A stretch of 64,000 bases of DNA from Streptomyces spinosisporus (GTDB lineage: Bacteria; Actinomycetota; Actinomycetes; Streptomycetales; Streptomycetaceae): contig NZ_JALDAX010000003.1 in NCBI RefSeq assembly GCF_022698145.1, positions 310,001 to 374,000 of the forward strand, given 5' to 3'. A model generated the notes under the pieces. It did no database searches. It saw nothing but the letters and a program-made list of their open reading frames with translations, and was not told the DNA's origin. The first letter of the stretch is position 1; every line of letters starts with the position of its first letter. Below are positions 20,792 to 31,007 of the stretch, piece by piece. Made by a program: the position numbers and the translations under genes.

Positions 20792-22837
20792 GTGGCGAAC
20801 GTGGAGCACAGCGGGCGACCGGCGAAAGCCTTCGGAGCGACGGCTGTCGGCGGGGCCAGGGGGCGTCTGAGAGCGGCGCGCCTGGGCCTGTGGCTGGTCG
20901 CGGCGGTCCTCGTCGTGCGCCAGGTGGCCGTCGTGCTGAGCACGCCCAGAGGCGAGCGGCTGACCGACCTGGAGACCTGGGTCGGCCCGAACGGCGTCCT
21001 GCATGTGAAGGGCTCGCTGTACGACTCCACGCAGTTCACCGGCACACCCTTCGCCGGACTCGTCCTCAAACCCCTCACCCGCGCCGCCGAGCAGGCCCTC
21101 GGCTGGGGCTGGACCTTCGGCACGCTGCTGCTGGTCGTCGCGCTCGGCCTGGTCGCGGCCCGCGCCCTGCCGCAGCCGGTGAGCAGGCGGACCTCGCTGC
21201 TGGCCGCGCCGGTCGCGGTCAGCCTGCTGTTGCTGTCGCTGCCGGTCCGCAACGCGCTCTGGCTCGGCCAGATCAGCATCCTGCCGGTGCTGCTGGTGCT
21301 CGTCGGCTGCTTCATCGTGCGCGGGGAGCGTACGAGCGGCCTCCTGATCGGGCTCGCCGCCGCCTTGCAGCCGACCGTGCTGCTCTTCGCGCCGCTGCTG
21401 TGGTTCACCGGGCGGCGCCGGGCCGCCGTGTCCGCCGGGGTCACGTTCGTCGCGTCGACCGCGCTCGCCTGGGCCGCGATGCCGCACGACTCGTACACGT
21501 ACTGGGTGCACCACATGGCGGGCACCGGTCTCGGCGGCCCGGCCGACGACCTCGCCAACGAGTCCCTGCACGGCGCGCTGCTGCGGCTGGGCCTGACCGG
21601 GCCGCTGGAGATCGCCCTCTTCTTCACGCTCGGCGTCGCGGTCGCCGTCCTCGGCGTACGCCGCGCCGTGCGCTACGCGCGCGACGGACAGCTGCTCCTC
21701 GCCGTCGCCATCACCGGCTGCGCGGCCGTCGCCGTCTCCCCGACCACCTGGCAGCACCAGCTGCTGTGGGTGCTGCTCGCGGTCGTCGGGCGGGTCGGCA
21801 GGCGGGCCTCCGACCGGTATGTGTGGCCGGTGGCGGTTGTCCTGGTGATGACGTTGCCCGCGAAGATGATCCTGCCGAACATGTCGGCGGTGTACACCCT
21901 GCGGGACAACGTCGTCCTGCTCGCCGCCCTCGCCGCGGCGACGCTCGTGCCGTTCCTGTCGCGCACCTCGCCGCACTACCAGTCACCGGTCCCGACCGAG
22001 TACGCCGAGCCCGTGCCGGCCCGGCTGCGGCACGTCCCGCTGCTGCCGGTGCTGCGCCGGGTCCTCACACGCCCCAACCTGCTCCTTGAACTGCTGCTGA
22101 TCCGCGTCACCTACGCCGCCTACCAGAAGGTCAGGCTCGCGGCGACGGGCGGCTCCAACTCGGCCGGGCGGGCGCGGGCCGAGCACCACGGCCACGAGAT
22201 CCTCGACATCGAGCGGTTCATGCACATCGACATCGAGCACTGGGTCAACCACGCGGTGGTCAAGGTCGACTGGCTGCGCTCCTTCTTCGACTTCTACTAC
22301 GAGTCGTTCCACTTCGTCGTCCCGCTGAGCGTCCTCGCCGTCCTGTACTGGCGCCGCCCGGTCGACTACCGCTGGGCCCGCTCGTCCCTCGGCTTCGCCA
22401 CCCTGCTGGCCCTGGTCGGCTTCTGGCTCTACCCCCTGGCCCCACCGCGCCTGCTCCCCGGCCTCGGCATCATCGACACCGTCCACGGCGTCCAGGACTT
22501 CTCCAAGCCGGACTACGGCACCCTGACGGCCCTGACCAACCAGTACGCGGCGATGCCGTCCCTGCACTTCGGCTGGGCGCTGTGGTGCGGCGTGGTGATC
22601 GCTGTCATCGCCCCAAGGTGGTGGATGAAGACCCTAGGCCTCCTCCACCCCTTCTTCACGGTCTCGGCCATCGTGGCCACGGGCAACCACTGGGTCCTGG
22701 ACGCGGCGGGCGGCGCGGCCGTCGTGGGCGCGGGCTTCGGTCTCGCGTATCTGTTCCAGGGGCCACGAGCGAGGTCGACCACGACAACGGCGGCGCACAA
22801 GGAGCCGGCACCGGAGCGGCAACCGTCACCGAGCTGA
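20792..22837 (+). CDS. Bifunctional GT87 / PAP2-family membrane protein
   Basis: A 681-residue two-domain protein. Residues about 20-395 are a polytopic GT87 (DUF2029) mannosyltransferase-like domain, which in actinobacteria uses polyprenyl-phosphate mannose. Residues about 430-655 are a PAP2-like phosphatase/inositolphosphotransferase domain with YWRRPVDYRW, PSLHFGWALW (P-S-x-H) and VATGNHWVLDAAGG (catalytic His). The pair suggests work on lipid-linked glycans or phospholipid head groups in the membrane. Start is GTG at 20792, or 20801 three codons later. Its last 100 bases reappear in degenerate form downstream. Confidence 0.87.
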   Translation: MANVEHSGRPAKAFGATAVGGARGRLRAARLGLWLVAAVLVVRQVAVVLSTPRGERLTDLETWVGPNGVLHVKGSLYDSTQFTGTPFAGLVLKPLTRAAEQALGWGWTFGTLLLVVALGLVAARALPQPVSRRTSLLAAPVAVSLLLLSLPVRNALWLGQISILPVLLVLVGCFIVRGERTSGLLIGLAAALQPTVLLFAPLLWFTGRRRAAVSAGVTFVASTALAWAAMPHDSYTYWVHHMAGTGLGGPADDLANESLHGALLRLGLTGPLEIALFFTLGVAVAVLGVRRAVRYARDGQLLLAVAITGCAAVAVSPTTWQHQLLWVLLAVVGRVGRRASDRYVWPVAVVLVMTLPAKMILPNMSAVYTLRDNVVLLAALAAATLVPFLSRTSPHYQSPVPTEYAEPVPARLRHVPLLPVLRRVLTRPNLLLELLLIRVTYAAYQKVRLAATGGSNSAGRARAEHHGHEILDIERFMHIDIEHWVNHAVVKVDWLRSFFDFYYESFHFVVPLSVLAVLYWRRPVDYRWARSSLGFATLLALVGFWLYPLAPPRLLPGLGIIDTVHGVQDFSKPDYGTLTALTNQYAAMPSLHFGWALWCGVVIAVIAPRWWMKTLGLLHPFFTVSAIVATGNHWVLDAAGGAAVVGAGFGLAYLFQGPRARSTTTTAAHKEPAPERQPSPS

Positions 22838-23458
22838 CCTGCACCAGGGGCTTCGCCGCGGTGTCGGGGGTGCGTGCGGCGTCGGTGGGGGCGAAGGAGC
22901 GGTAGCCGGAGTAACGGCGTCGGTGCGCGGTCTCGGCGATTGTGGTGGCGGGCGGTCGGCGGATGCTGGGCGCGGTGGGCGGTGCGGCCGTCGCAGGTGG
23001 GGGCTCGGTCTGGCGTACGTGTTCTGGGGGGGGCCGCAGGCCGGGTTCGCCGCGGTGGCGGCGCGCGCGTGGAGTCGGTGGCGGCGGGGGAGTCGTCGCC
23101 GGGCTCACGGCGTCGGTGCGCGGGATCGGTTTCGCGTCCGTGTTACGGGGTTGCGGGCGAGCTTCGGTCTGCGATGGCGGTGCGCGAGGAATCGGTGGTG
23201 GTGAAGGATCCGTCTCCGGGCTGACCTGTTTCAGGGTTGCGGGCCTGGTCTCCCGCGGCGACGGCGGTGTGCGAGGAGCGGGTGTCGGCGGGGGAGTCGT
23301 CGCCGGGCTGGTCTGTGGCAGGGAGCGCGGGTGAGGTTTGCCGTGGTGGGGGCGGTGCGGCGGCGGACTGGGCAGGGCCCGGAGCTGCGGTCCGCGGAGG
23401 AACCGTTTCCCGGCTGACAGCGTCGCCCCGTTTGGGGTGGAATGTGGGGGGAGGCGGT
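22838..23458. repeat. Decayed repeat tract including a remnant of the PAP2 gene end
   Basis: No functional gene is apparent in this 621-base gap. Bases 22930-23030 are a degenerate copy of 22661-22762 (the PAP2 catalytic-His region and end) with many substitutions and at least one frameshift. A second family of about four imperfect copies covers about 22846-22935, 23040-23130, 23165-23225 and 23255-23316; two share an exact 24-base block (23082-23105 and 23286-23309). It looks like ancient tandem duplication followed by decay. Confidence 0.7.
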
Positions 23459-25111
23459 ATGGACTGGGACGCGTGCGTGGAGCGGGGGCGGGAGGCTGTG
23501 CGTGTCCAGGCGTGGGGTGAGGCGTGCGAGGTGCTGGGGGCGGCTGATGTCGAGCGGCCGCTGGGGATCGGTGACCTGGAGTTGCTGGCCGAGGCCGCGG
23601 ACATGGTGGGGCGCTGCGGCGACGCGGTCACCCTGTTGCGTCGGGCGTACACCGCGCACGCGGAGGCTGGGGCCGTGGGACGGGCGCTGCGCTGTGCGTA
23701 CTGGCTGTGCAAGGCGCTGGCGTGGGGCGGTGAGTTCGCCCAGTCGGGGGCCTGGCTGGCCCGCGCGCGGCGCCTGGCGGAGACGGAGCCCGGCTGCGCG
23801 GAGTGCGCGTATCTGGTGCTCCTGGAGGCCGAACTGCACTTCCGCGCGGGCGAGTTCCCGCAGATGCTGGAGGCGGTACGGCGGCTGCCCGAGGCGGCGC
23901 ACCCCGGCACGGACCCCGACCTCGCGGCCGGTACGACGATGCTCCGCGGCCTCGCGCTCGTCAGCAACGGCGACATCGCCGCCGGCCTCGCCGACCTCGA
24001 CGACGCGATGGTGGCCGTGGCCGGGGGCACGGTGTCCGCGCGCTGTACCGGGATGATCTACTGCGCCGTCATCGGCATCTGCCAGGAGCTGCAGGAACTG
24101 CGCCGCGCCCAGGAGTGGAGCGATGCCCTGGCCGAGTGGTGTGCCGCCCAGCCCGACTTCACCGGCGCTTACCGCGGACTGTGCCGGGTGCACCGGGTCG
24201 CCCTGCTCCAGCTCGGCGGCGCCTGGCCGGACGCGGTCCGCGAGGCACGTCTCGCCTGCGCCCAGCTGACCGGCGGCTACGGCGAGGGCGCGGCGGGCGG
24301 CGCCTTCTACCAGCTGGCCGAACTGCACCGACTGCGCGGCGAGTTCGCCGACGCCGAACAGGCCTACCGCGACACCCTGCACCACGGCTGGGACGCCCAA
24401 CCGGGCCTCGCGCTGCTCTGGCTGGCCCGCGGCCGCCGCGAGGAGGCGACGGCGGCGATCCGCCGGGCCCTGGCAGAGACGGCGGAGCCGATGCGCCGGG
24501 CCCGGCTGCTGCCGGCGGCGGTGGAGATCCTGCTGGCGGGCGGCGCGGACGGCCCGCGCGAGGCGGCGCCCGCCGTCGACGAACTGCGGGCGATCGCCCG
24601 TGGCCACGGTGCGGCGGCCCTGCGCGCGACGGCCGGGCAGGCCGCCGGTGACGTACGGCTGGCCGAAGGGGCCGCGCAGCAGGCGCTGCCGCCGCTGCGG
24701 GAGGCCGGGCGGCTGTGGCGGGAGCTGGACGTGCCGTACGAGGCGGCGCGGGTCGGGGTGTTGGTGGGTCTGGCCTGCCGGGCGCTCGGCGACGAGGCGT
24801 CGGCGGGACTGGAGCTGGACGCGGCCCGGCAGGTCTTCGAGCGGCTCGGCGCCGGTCCCGACGCGGCCCGCGTCCGGCGCCTGACCGGCGGCGAGGACCG
24901 CTCGCCGCTCTCCCCCCGCGAGCTGGAGGTCGTACGACTCCTGGCCCGCGGCAGCAGCAACCACGCCATCGCCGCGGAGCTGTTCCTCAGCGAGAAGACC
25001 GTCGCCCGTCACCTCAGCAACATCTTCGGCAAGCTCGGGGTGACGTCCCGCACGGCGGCCGCGGCGTACGCGTTCGAGCACGGGCTCGTGGAGCGGGACC
25101 CGTCCGCGTAG
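23459..25111 (+). CDS. LuxR-family regulator with TPR-like N-terminal region
   Basis: A 550-residue protein. Residues 1 to about 470 are Ala/Leu-rich helical repeats resembling TPRs (CGDAVTLLRRAYTAHAEAG, GEFADAEQAYRDTLHHG). The C-terminal 65 residues are a GerE/LuxR helix-turn-helix: LSPRELEVVRLLARG, NHAIAAELFLSEKTVARHLSNIF and KLGVTSRTAAAAY. There is no P-loop ATPase domain, so it is a truncated-type LAL relative. ATG at 23459 has GGGGGAGG upstream and excludes longer frames into the repeat tract. It probably controls the following TPR and FAD-monooxygenase genes. Confidence 0.85.
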   Translation: MDWDACVERGREAVRVQAWGEACEVLGAADVERPLGIGDLELLAEAADMVGRCGDAVTLLRRAYTAHAEAGAVGRALRCAYWLCKALAWGGEFAQSGAWLARARRLAETEPGCAECAYLVLLEAELHFRAGEFPQMLEAVRRLPEAAHPGTDPDLAAGTTMLRGLALVSNGDIAAGLADLDDAMVAVAGGTVSARCTGMIYCAVIGICQELQELRRAQEWSDALAEWCAAQPDFTGAYRGLCRVHRVALLQLGGAWPDAVREARLACAQLTGGYGEGAAGGAFYQLAELHRLRGEFADAEQAYRDTLHHGWDAQPGLALLWLARGRREEATAAIRRALAETAEPMRRARLLPAAVEILLAGGADGPREAAPAVDELRAIARGHGAAALRATAGQAAGDVRLAEGAAQQALPPLREAGRLWRELDVPYEAARVGVLVGLACRALGDEASAGLELDAARQVFERLGAGPDAARVRRLTGGEDRSPLSPRELEVVRLLARGSSNHAIAAELFLSEKTVARHLSNIFGKLGVTSRTAAAAYAFEHGLVERDPSA

Positions 25112-25145
25112 AACCACCCAGCCGCCGGCTGCGTAGAACCACCCA
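25107..25145 (+). repeat. 24-bp tandem repeat spanning the LuxR gene stop
   Basis: GCGTAGAACCACCCA occurs at 25107-25121 and again at 25131-25145. The first copy contains the TAG stop of the LuxR gene. The two copies lie just before the next small gene and may be regulator sites or simple slippage. Confidence 0.8.
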
Positions 25146-25184
25146 TGCCGCCACCTGCACGGTTGGGCATTCCTGTCGATGCGC

Positions 25185-25205
25185 CCGCGCCCGCCCGGGC
25201 GCGAG
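25185..25205. repeat. GC-rich inverted repeat before the TPR-like gene
   Basis: The segment around CGCGCCCGCCCGGGCGCG is a short self-complementary stretch ten bases upstream of the GTG at 25215. It could fold in the mRNA leader and limit translation. Confidence 0.4.
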
Positions 25206-25214
25206 CATCGAGCT

Positions 25215-25487
25215 GTGTCCGACGACGAGACCCCGCAAGGCACCCCGCGGAGTACCCCGCGGAGCACCCCGCAAGGCACCCCGCAGAGCCTGCGAGCCCA
25301 GATACGCGCGGCGCGGCTCCGGCTCGCCGACAGTGCCGCGGACCTCGGCACGCTGCTGCGACTGCTCGGCGAGTACACCGAGGCCGAGCGGCTGCTGCGG
25401 CAGGCGCTGGAGATCTACGAGGCCGACCGCGCCGGCCACCGCCGGACACCTCCCGACCGCAGCCACACCCTCAAGGAGCTGTCATGA
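25215..25487 (+). CDS. Small TPR-motif protein
   Basis: About 90 residues from GTG at 25215. Residues 4-25 are a Thr-Pro repeat (TPQG/TPRS units) made by a 12-base DNA repeat (five units, about 25230-25290). The remainder holds one TPR hairpin: DLGTLLRLLGEYTEAERLLRQALEIYEADRAG. The stop overlaps the start of the FAD-monooxygenase gene by four bases (ATGA), so the two are translationally coupled. The ribosome site is weak. A single TPR pair suggests an adaptor; its partner is unknown. Confidence 0.6.
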   Translation: MSDDETPQGTPRSTPRSTPQGTPQSLRAQIRAARLRLADSAADLGTLLRLLGEYTEAERLLRQALEIYEADRAGHRRTPPDRSHTLKELS

Positions 25488-26638
25488 GCACCGAGCACAT
25501 CGAGACCGTTGTCATCGGCGGCGGACAGGCCGGCCTGGCGACCGGCTACCACCTGGCCCGCAGGGGACGGCCGTTCGTGATCCTGGACGCGGGCGAGCGC
25601 GTCGGCGACGCCTGGCGGCAGCGCTGGGACTCGCTGCGGCTGTTCAGCCCGGCGAGGTTCGACGGCCTGCCGGGACTGCCGTATCCCGGCCCCGCCTGGT
25701 CCTTCCCCACCCGCGACGAGTTCGCCGACTACCTCCAGGCGTACGCGGCCTGGGCGGAGCTGCCCGTGCGGACCCGGACCGCGGTGCGCAGGGTGTCGTA
25801 CGATGGCGAAGGCGGCCGCTACCTCGTCGAGACGGACGGCGACCTGCGCTACGAGGCGGACAACGTCGTGGTCGCGGCGGGCCACGACCGCCTGCCGAAA
25901 ACCCCCGCCTACGCCGGTCAACTGGCCCCGCACATCCGCCAGTTGCACTCGGCCGACTACCACAACCCCGGCGAGCTGCAGGACGGCCCGGTCCTGGTCG
26001 TCGGTGCCGGGAACTCCGGCGCCGACATCGCGCTCGAACTCGCCCGCAGCCACCGGGTGTTGCTCTCGGGCCCGCACCCGGGGCAGCTCCCCTGGCACAT
26101 CGAGCGCCGCCCCGCCCATGTCCTGGTCCCGGCGCTCTTCTTCCTCTTCCGCCACGTGCTGACCGTCCGCACCCCGATCGGCCGCAAGGTCCGCCCCAAG
26201 GTGCTCGCGCACAGCGCCCCGCTGATCCGGGTGAAGTCCGCCGACCTGAAGGCGGCCGGTGTGGAGCGCGTGGCACGCACGACCGGTGTGCGCGAGGGCC
26301 GCCCGGTGCTCGCCGACGGCAGCACGCCGGACGTCGCCAACGTCGTGTGGTGCACGGGCTACCGGCCGGACATCTCCTGGATCGACCTGCCGGACGCGCA
26401 CGTCTTCGACGAGGACGGCGAACCGGCCCAGCGCCGCGGCGTGGTGGACTGCTCGCCCGGCCTGTACTTCGTCGGCCGCCTCTTCCAGTACGCGGTCGCC
26501 TCGTCGATGATCCAGGGCGTCGGCCGGGACGCCGAGCATGTCGTACGGCATCTGGTGGCGCGGTCCGGGCCCGCGGCGCGCGGCCGGAACGAGGACGAGG
26601 ACACCGCGGCCCTCGGGGGAGGCAGGAGCGGGGCGTAG
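25484..26638 (+). CDS. FAD/NADPH-dependent flavin monooxygenase (CzcO/FMO-like)
   Basis: A 384-residue two-Rossmann oxidoreductase. FAD motif TVVIGGGQAGLATGYHLARRG (residues 7-28), then GDAWRQRWDSLRLFSPARFDGLPG typical of the CzcO group, NADPH motif VLVVGAGNSGADIALELARS (about 172-191) and WCTGYRPDISWID (second FAD-associated motif, about 290-302). It should hydroxylate or Baeyer-Villiger oxidise a small lipophilic substrate. ATG at 25484 overlaps the stop of the TPR gene and follows AAGGAG. It converges on the CYP125-like gene. Confidence 0.88.
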   Translation: MSTEHIETVVIGGGQAGLATGYHLARRGRPFVILDAGERVGDAWRQRWDSLRLFSPARFDGLPGLPYPGPAWSFPTRDEFADYLQAYAAWAELPVRTRTAVRRVSYDGEGGRYLVETDGDLRYEADNVVVAAGHDRLPKTPAYAGQLAPHIRQLHSADYHNPGELQDGPVLVVGAGNSGADIALELARSHRVLLSGPHPGQLPWHIERRPAHVLVPALFFLFRHVLTVRTPIGRKVRPKVLAHSAPLIRVKSADLKAAGVERVARTTGVREGRPVLADGSTPDVANVVWCTGYRPDISWIDLPDAHVFDEDGEPAQRRGVVDCSPGLYFVGRLFQYAVASSMIQGVGRDAEHVVRHLVARSGPAARGRNEDEDTAALGGGRSGA

Positions 26639-26718
26639 GGGAGAGGCTCCCGCCTCCCTCGGGGACCGCGGAAGCGTCGACGGGCCGGCGGCTCCGGGAT
26701 GCCGCCGACCCGAGTTCG

Positions 26719-27954
26719 TCAACCGGCCTGTACGGGTAGGTGCTTGACGCCGTTGATCCACGAGGAGCGCAGGCGGTCGGGGTCACCGGTCAGGGTGAGA
26801 CCGGGCAGGGCGTCGGCGACGGCGTTGAAGATCAGGTCGATCTCCAGGACGGCCAGCGACTTGCCGAGGCAGTAGTGCGGGCCTCCGCCGCCGAAGCCGA
26901 GGTGGGGGTTGGGGTCGCGGAGGATGTCGAAGGTGTCGGGGTCGGTGAAGACCTCGGGGTCGTGGTTGGCGGCGGCGTAGAAGATGCCGACGCGGTCGCC
27001 CTTCTTGATCTGCTTGCCGCCGAGTTCGAGGTCCTGGGTGGCGGTGCGCTGGAAGGCGTTGACGGGGGTCGCCCAGCGCACGATCTCCTCGGCCGCGGTC
27101 TGCGGACGTTCCCGCTTGTAGAGGTCCCACTGGTCGGGGTGGGTGAGGAAGGCGTGCATGCCGTGGGTGATGGCGTTCCGGGTCGTCTCGTTGCCCGCCA
27201 CCGACAGCATCAGCACGAAGAAGCCGAACTCGTCGGAGTTCAGGTTCCCTTCGTCCTCCGCCGCCACCAGCGTCGTCACGATGTCCTTGGCCGGGCACTG
27301 CTTGCGGTCGGCGGCCATGTTCATGGCGTAGGCGATGAGTTCGGTGGCCGACTCGGCGCCGACCTCCTCGGTGATGGCGTACTCGGGGTCGTCGTACGCG
27401 ATCATCTTGTTGGACCAGTCGAAGATCTTGGCCCGGTCGTCCTGCGGGATGCCGATGAGCTCGGCGATGGCCTGCAGGGGCAGTTCGCAGGCGACCTCGG
27501 TGACGAAGTCGAAGGTGCCGTCCTGGGCGAGGGCGTTCTGCGCGATGGCGCGGGCGCGCTCGCGCAGCCGGTCCTCCAGCGCCCGGATGGCGCGCGGGGT
27601 GAAGACGCGCTGCACGATCTGGCGCACCCGGGTGTGCTCCGGCGGATCCATGTTGAGCAGGATCAGCCGCTGCATGTCGATGGCGTCGCGCTCGATGTGC
27701 TCGTTGAAGCGGATGATCGCCGTGTTCTGCCAGGACGAGAACAACTCCGGGTGGGTGGAGACGTACTTGACGTCCGCGTGCCGGGTGACGGCCCAGTACC
27801 CCTCGTCCTGGAAGCCGGCGACATTGCCCGACTGCGGGATCCAGCGGACCGGTTCGGCGCGCCGCAGCTCGGCGAACTCCGGCAGGGGCACACGGTGGTG
27901 CAGCAGGTCGGGGTCGGTGAGGTCGAACCCGTCGGGGAGAGCTGGACAGGGCAT
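26719..27954 (-). CDS. cyp125: Cytochrome P450, CYP125-like steroid C26/C27 monooxygenase
   Basis: A 411-residue P450. I-helix AGNETT at about 253-258, E-x-x-R at 290-293, and heme loop FGGGGPHYCLG with Cys 362. Several long blocks match what I recall of mycobacterial CYP125: LPDGFDLTDP, FSSWQN..IIRFNEHIERD, ACELPLQAIAELIGIPQDDR, SDEFGFFVLML and EEIVRWATPVNAFQRTA. CYP125 oxidises the terminal methyl of cholest-4-en-3-one side chains. ATG at 27954 has GGGAG six bases upstream; longer frames lack one. A KstR-type site lies at 28003-28016 in its promoter. Confidence 0.88.
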   Translation of the reverse strand: MPCPALPDGFDLTDPDLLHHRVPLPEFAELRRAEPVRWIPQSGNVAGFQDEGYWAVTRHADVKYVSTHPELFSSWQNTAIIRFNEHIERDAIDMQRLILLNMDPPEHTRVRQIVQRVFTPRAIRALEDRLRERARAIAQNALAQDGTFDFVTEVACELPLQAIAELIGIPQDDRAKIFDWSNKMIAYDDPEYAITEEVGAESATELIAYAMNMAADRKQCPAKDIVTTLVAAEDEGNLNSDEFGFFVLMLSVAGNETTRNAITHGMHAFLTHPDQWDLYKRERPQTAAEEIVRWATPVNAFQRTATQDLELGGKQIKKGDRVGIFYAAANHDPEVFTDPDTFDILRDPNPHLGFGGGGPHYCLGKSLAVLEIDLIFNAVADALPGLTLTGDPDRLRSSWINGVKHLPVQAG

Positions 27955-28002
27955 GGGCGACTCCCAGCTGTTCTGACGGCCCATCAGGTTTGCCGTGAAG
28001 GT

Positions 28003-28016
28003 AGTAACGGGTTCTA
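28003..28016. promoter_or_regulatory. KstR-type operator upstream of the P450
   Basis: On the minus strand the site reads TAGAACCCGTTACT. It fits the known KstR consensus T-n-n-AAC-n-n-GTT-n-n-A except the last base, and lies 49 bases before the P450 start. Confidence 0.6.
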
Positions 28017-28100
28017 CAAGAGGCAATAGGTACGGCAAGCCGAATTGCGTGCACGACCCTTGCGGTTGTGCACGCCGGGTCAGCAGACTGCATGCAGAAC

Positions 28101-28114
28101 TAGAACACGTACTA
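28101..28114. promoter_or_regulatory. KstR-type operator upstream of the thiolase
   Basis: TAGAACACGTACTA fits T-n-n-AAC-n-n-GTT-n-n-A with one change (GTA for GTT). It is embedded in a wider inverted repeat, GAACTAG (28097-28103) and CTAGTTC (28112-28118). It lies 70 bases before the thiolase start. Confidence 0.65.
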
Positions 28115-28115
28115 G

Positions 28116-29500
<1,385 letters not shown>

Positions 29501-29529
<29 letters not shown>

Positions 29530-30337
29530 AGCGTTCCTCCATCACGCGCCGGATCAGCTCCGCCGACTCCTTGATGGACAGCGCGGCGGCTTGGAGATGA
29601 TCGTAACGGAGCGAGCAGTCCTTGACGGTCTCCGGATTCGCGGTGGGATGCGCGCTCCCGTATCCCTCGGTGTAGACGATGCTCGGCTCGCTCGCGAAGC
29701 GATAGAGGTCGAACGAGCCCGTCAGTCCTGCGTGCGCTCCTGCTGAGAACGGCAGGATCTGCACGTTGATCCGAGGATTGTGCTCGTGACTCGACAGCTG
29801 GGCCAGTTGGCCGCGCATGGTCTCCCGGCTGCCGACCTCCTGTTGCAGGGCCGCCTCGCTGAGGATCGCCCAGAAGACCGGCGGCTCCTCCTTCTCGAAG
29901 ATGCTCTGCCGGGCCAGCCGCACGGCGGTGCGGTCGTCGAGGTTGCCCTGATCCAGCACGCCGAGCACGGCACGGGCGTAGTCGAGGGTCTGGAGGAGTC
30001 CGTGAACCATGTGGATCTCGAACGAGCAGATCTCCACCGCCCGCGACTGCAGCTCCGCCACTTGCTGGAACCAGTTCGGGAGTTGACTGCGCATCACAAG
30101 CTCAAGGAGCCGCGACAACGCCCCGTCGGTGCCCAGCGCAGCGTCCACCCTTTCGCTGAACTCGACTGTCGGTACTCTGCGTGCCGTTTCGACCAAGCCC
30201 ACCAGCGAACCTGTGTAGTTGACGATGTCGCCGAGCTGTTTCTGGGTCAGGCCGGCTGCTTCGCGGTGGCGGCGCAGTTCGTAGCCGTAGTAGTCGAGGG
30301 GCGAGGCGCCCGGGTCGAGGGCGGCGATGTGGACCAA
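29501..30337 (-). CDS. XRE-family regulator with DUF5753 (Scr1/WhiJ-like)
   Basis: A 278-residue regulator. Residues 15-70 are an XRE helix-turn-helix (YELRRHREAAGLTQKQLGDIVNYTGSLVGLVETARRVP). The rest is DUF5753, with VHGLLQTLDYARAVLG, LLSEAALQQEVGS-like and QILPFSAGAHAGLTGSFDLYRF. The gene pairs with the DUF397 gene in the usual order with a 29-base overlap. It probably binds its own promoter between 30338 and 30429. Confidence 0.93.
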
Positions 30338-30429
30338 GGCCTACTCCAGGACGTGTTGTGTTCGGTCGATAGCTCAGCGTAGTCAAGCCGTAGGGTGCGC
30401 GTCCCGTGAACTCGGGATACTTCTGAGGC

Positions 30430-30960
30430 ATGGACGAGATCGAAGTGCGGGAGTTGCGGCCGGAGGACGAGGCGGGCGTGGCGCGGTTGTTCGCGGCCTG
30501 TGAGGACTACTTCGTCGCGGCGACCGGGGTGCCGGCGCTCCCGGCGGACGTGCAGAGTCTGTACTACGCGCTGCCCGAGGGCGCGGCCCCCGACCAGAAG
30601 AGGCTGCTCGTGCTGTGCCGGGGTGCGGACGACGTCGTAGGGCTGGTCGATGTCGTGGACCGGTGGCCCGATGTGGGGAGTTGCTCGGTCGGGGTGTTTC
30701 TCGTCGCCCCCGAGGCCCGGCGGCAGGGGGTCGGTGCCGGGGTCGCGCGGCGGCTGATCGAGGAGGCGGCCGGGCGGGGGATGCGGACCGTGGTGGCGAC
30801 CTGTCCCGGGGGCTGGGAGCCGGGGCTGGGGTTTCTGCGGAGCCTGGGGTTCGAGATCGGCGGGCCCGAGGGGCAGGCGGGGGAGACCGTTGGCAACCGG
30901 ACCCGGCACCCCGGCGAGAAGGGCCTGCGCACGGCGCGGCTGACGACGGCGGAGCGATGA
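30430..30960 (+). CDS. GNAT-family N-acetyltransferase
   Basis: A 176-residue acetyltransferase. SVGVFLVAPEARRQGVGAGVARRLIEEAAGRG (about residues 90-120) is the acetyl-CoA-binding loop and helix, and PGLGFLRSLGFEIGG is the C-terminal motif. The N-terminal EIEVRELRPEDEAGVARLF begins the fold. Substrate unknown. It heads a possible three-gene run (gaps of 47 and 2 bases) with the next two genes. Confidence 0.88.
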   Translation: MDEIEVRELRPEDEAGVARLFAACEDYFVAATGVPALPADVQSLYYALPEGAAPDQKRLLVLCRGADDVVGLVDVVDRWPDVGSCSVGVFLVAPEARRQGVGAGVARRLIEEAAGRGMRTVVATCPGGWEPGLGFLRSLGFEIGGPEGQAGETVGNRTRHPGEKGLRTARLTTAER

Positions 30961-31007
30961 GTTTCGGGTGCCGGTGATGTCTGCCCTGGGAGAGGGAGGT
31001 GGTCGCG

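Noticed and set aside
23143..24030. Minus-strand frame across the decayed repeat tract and LuxR gene
   Set aside because: It is Ser/Pro/Thr/Arg-rich, overlaps the LuxR coding region and has no family pattern. I treat the tract as non-coding.
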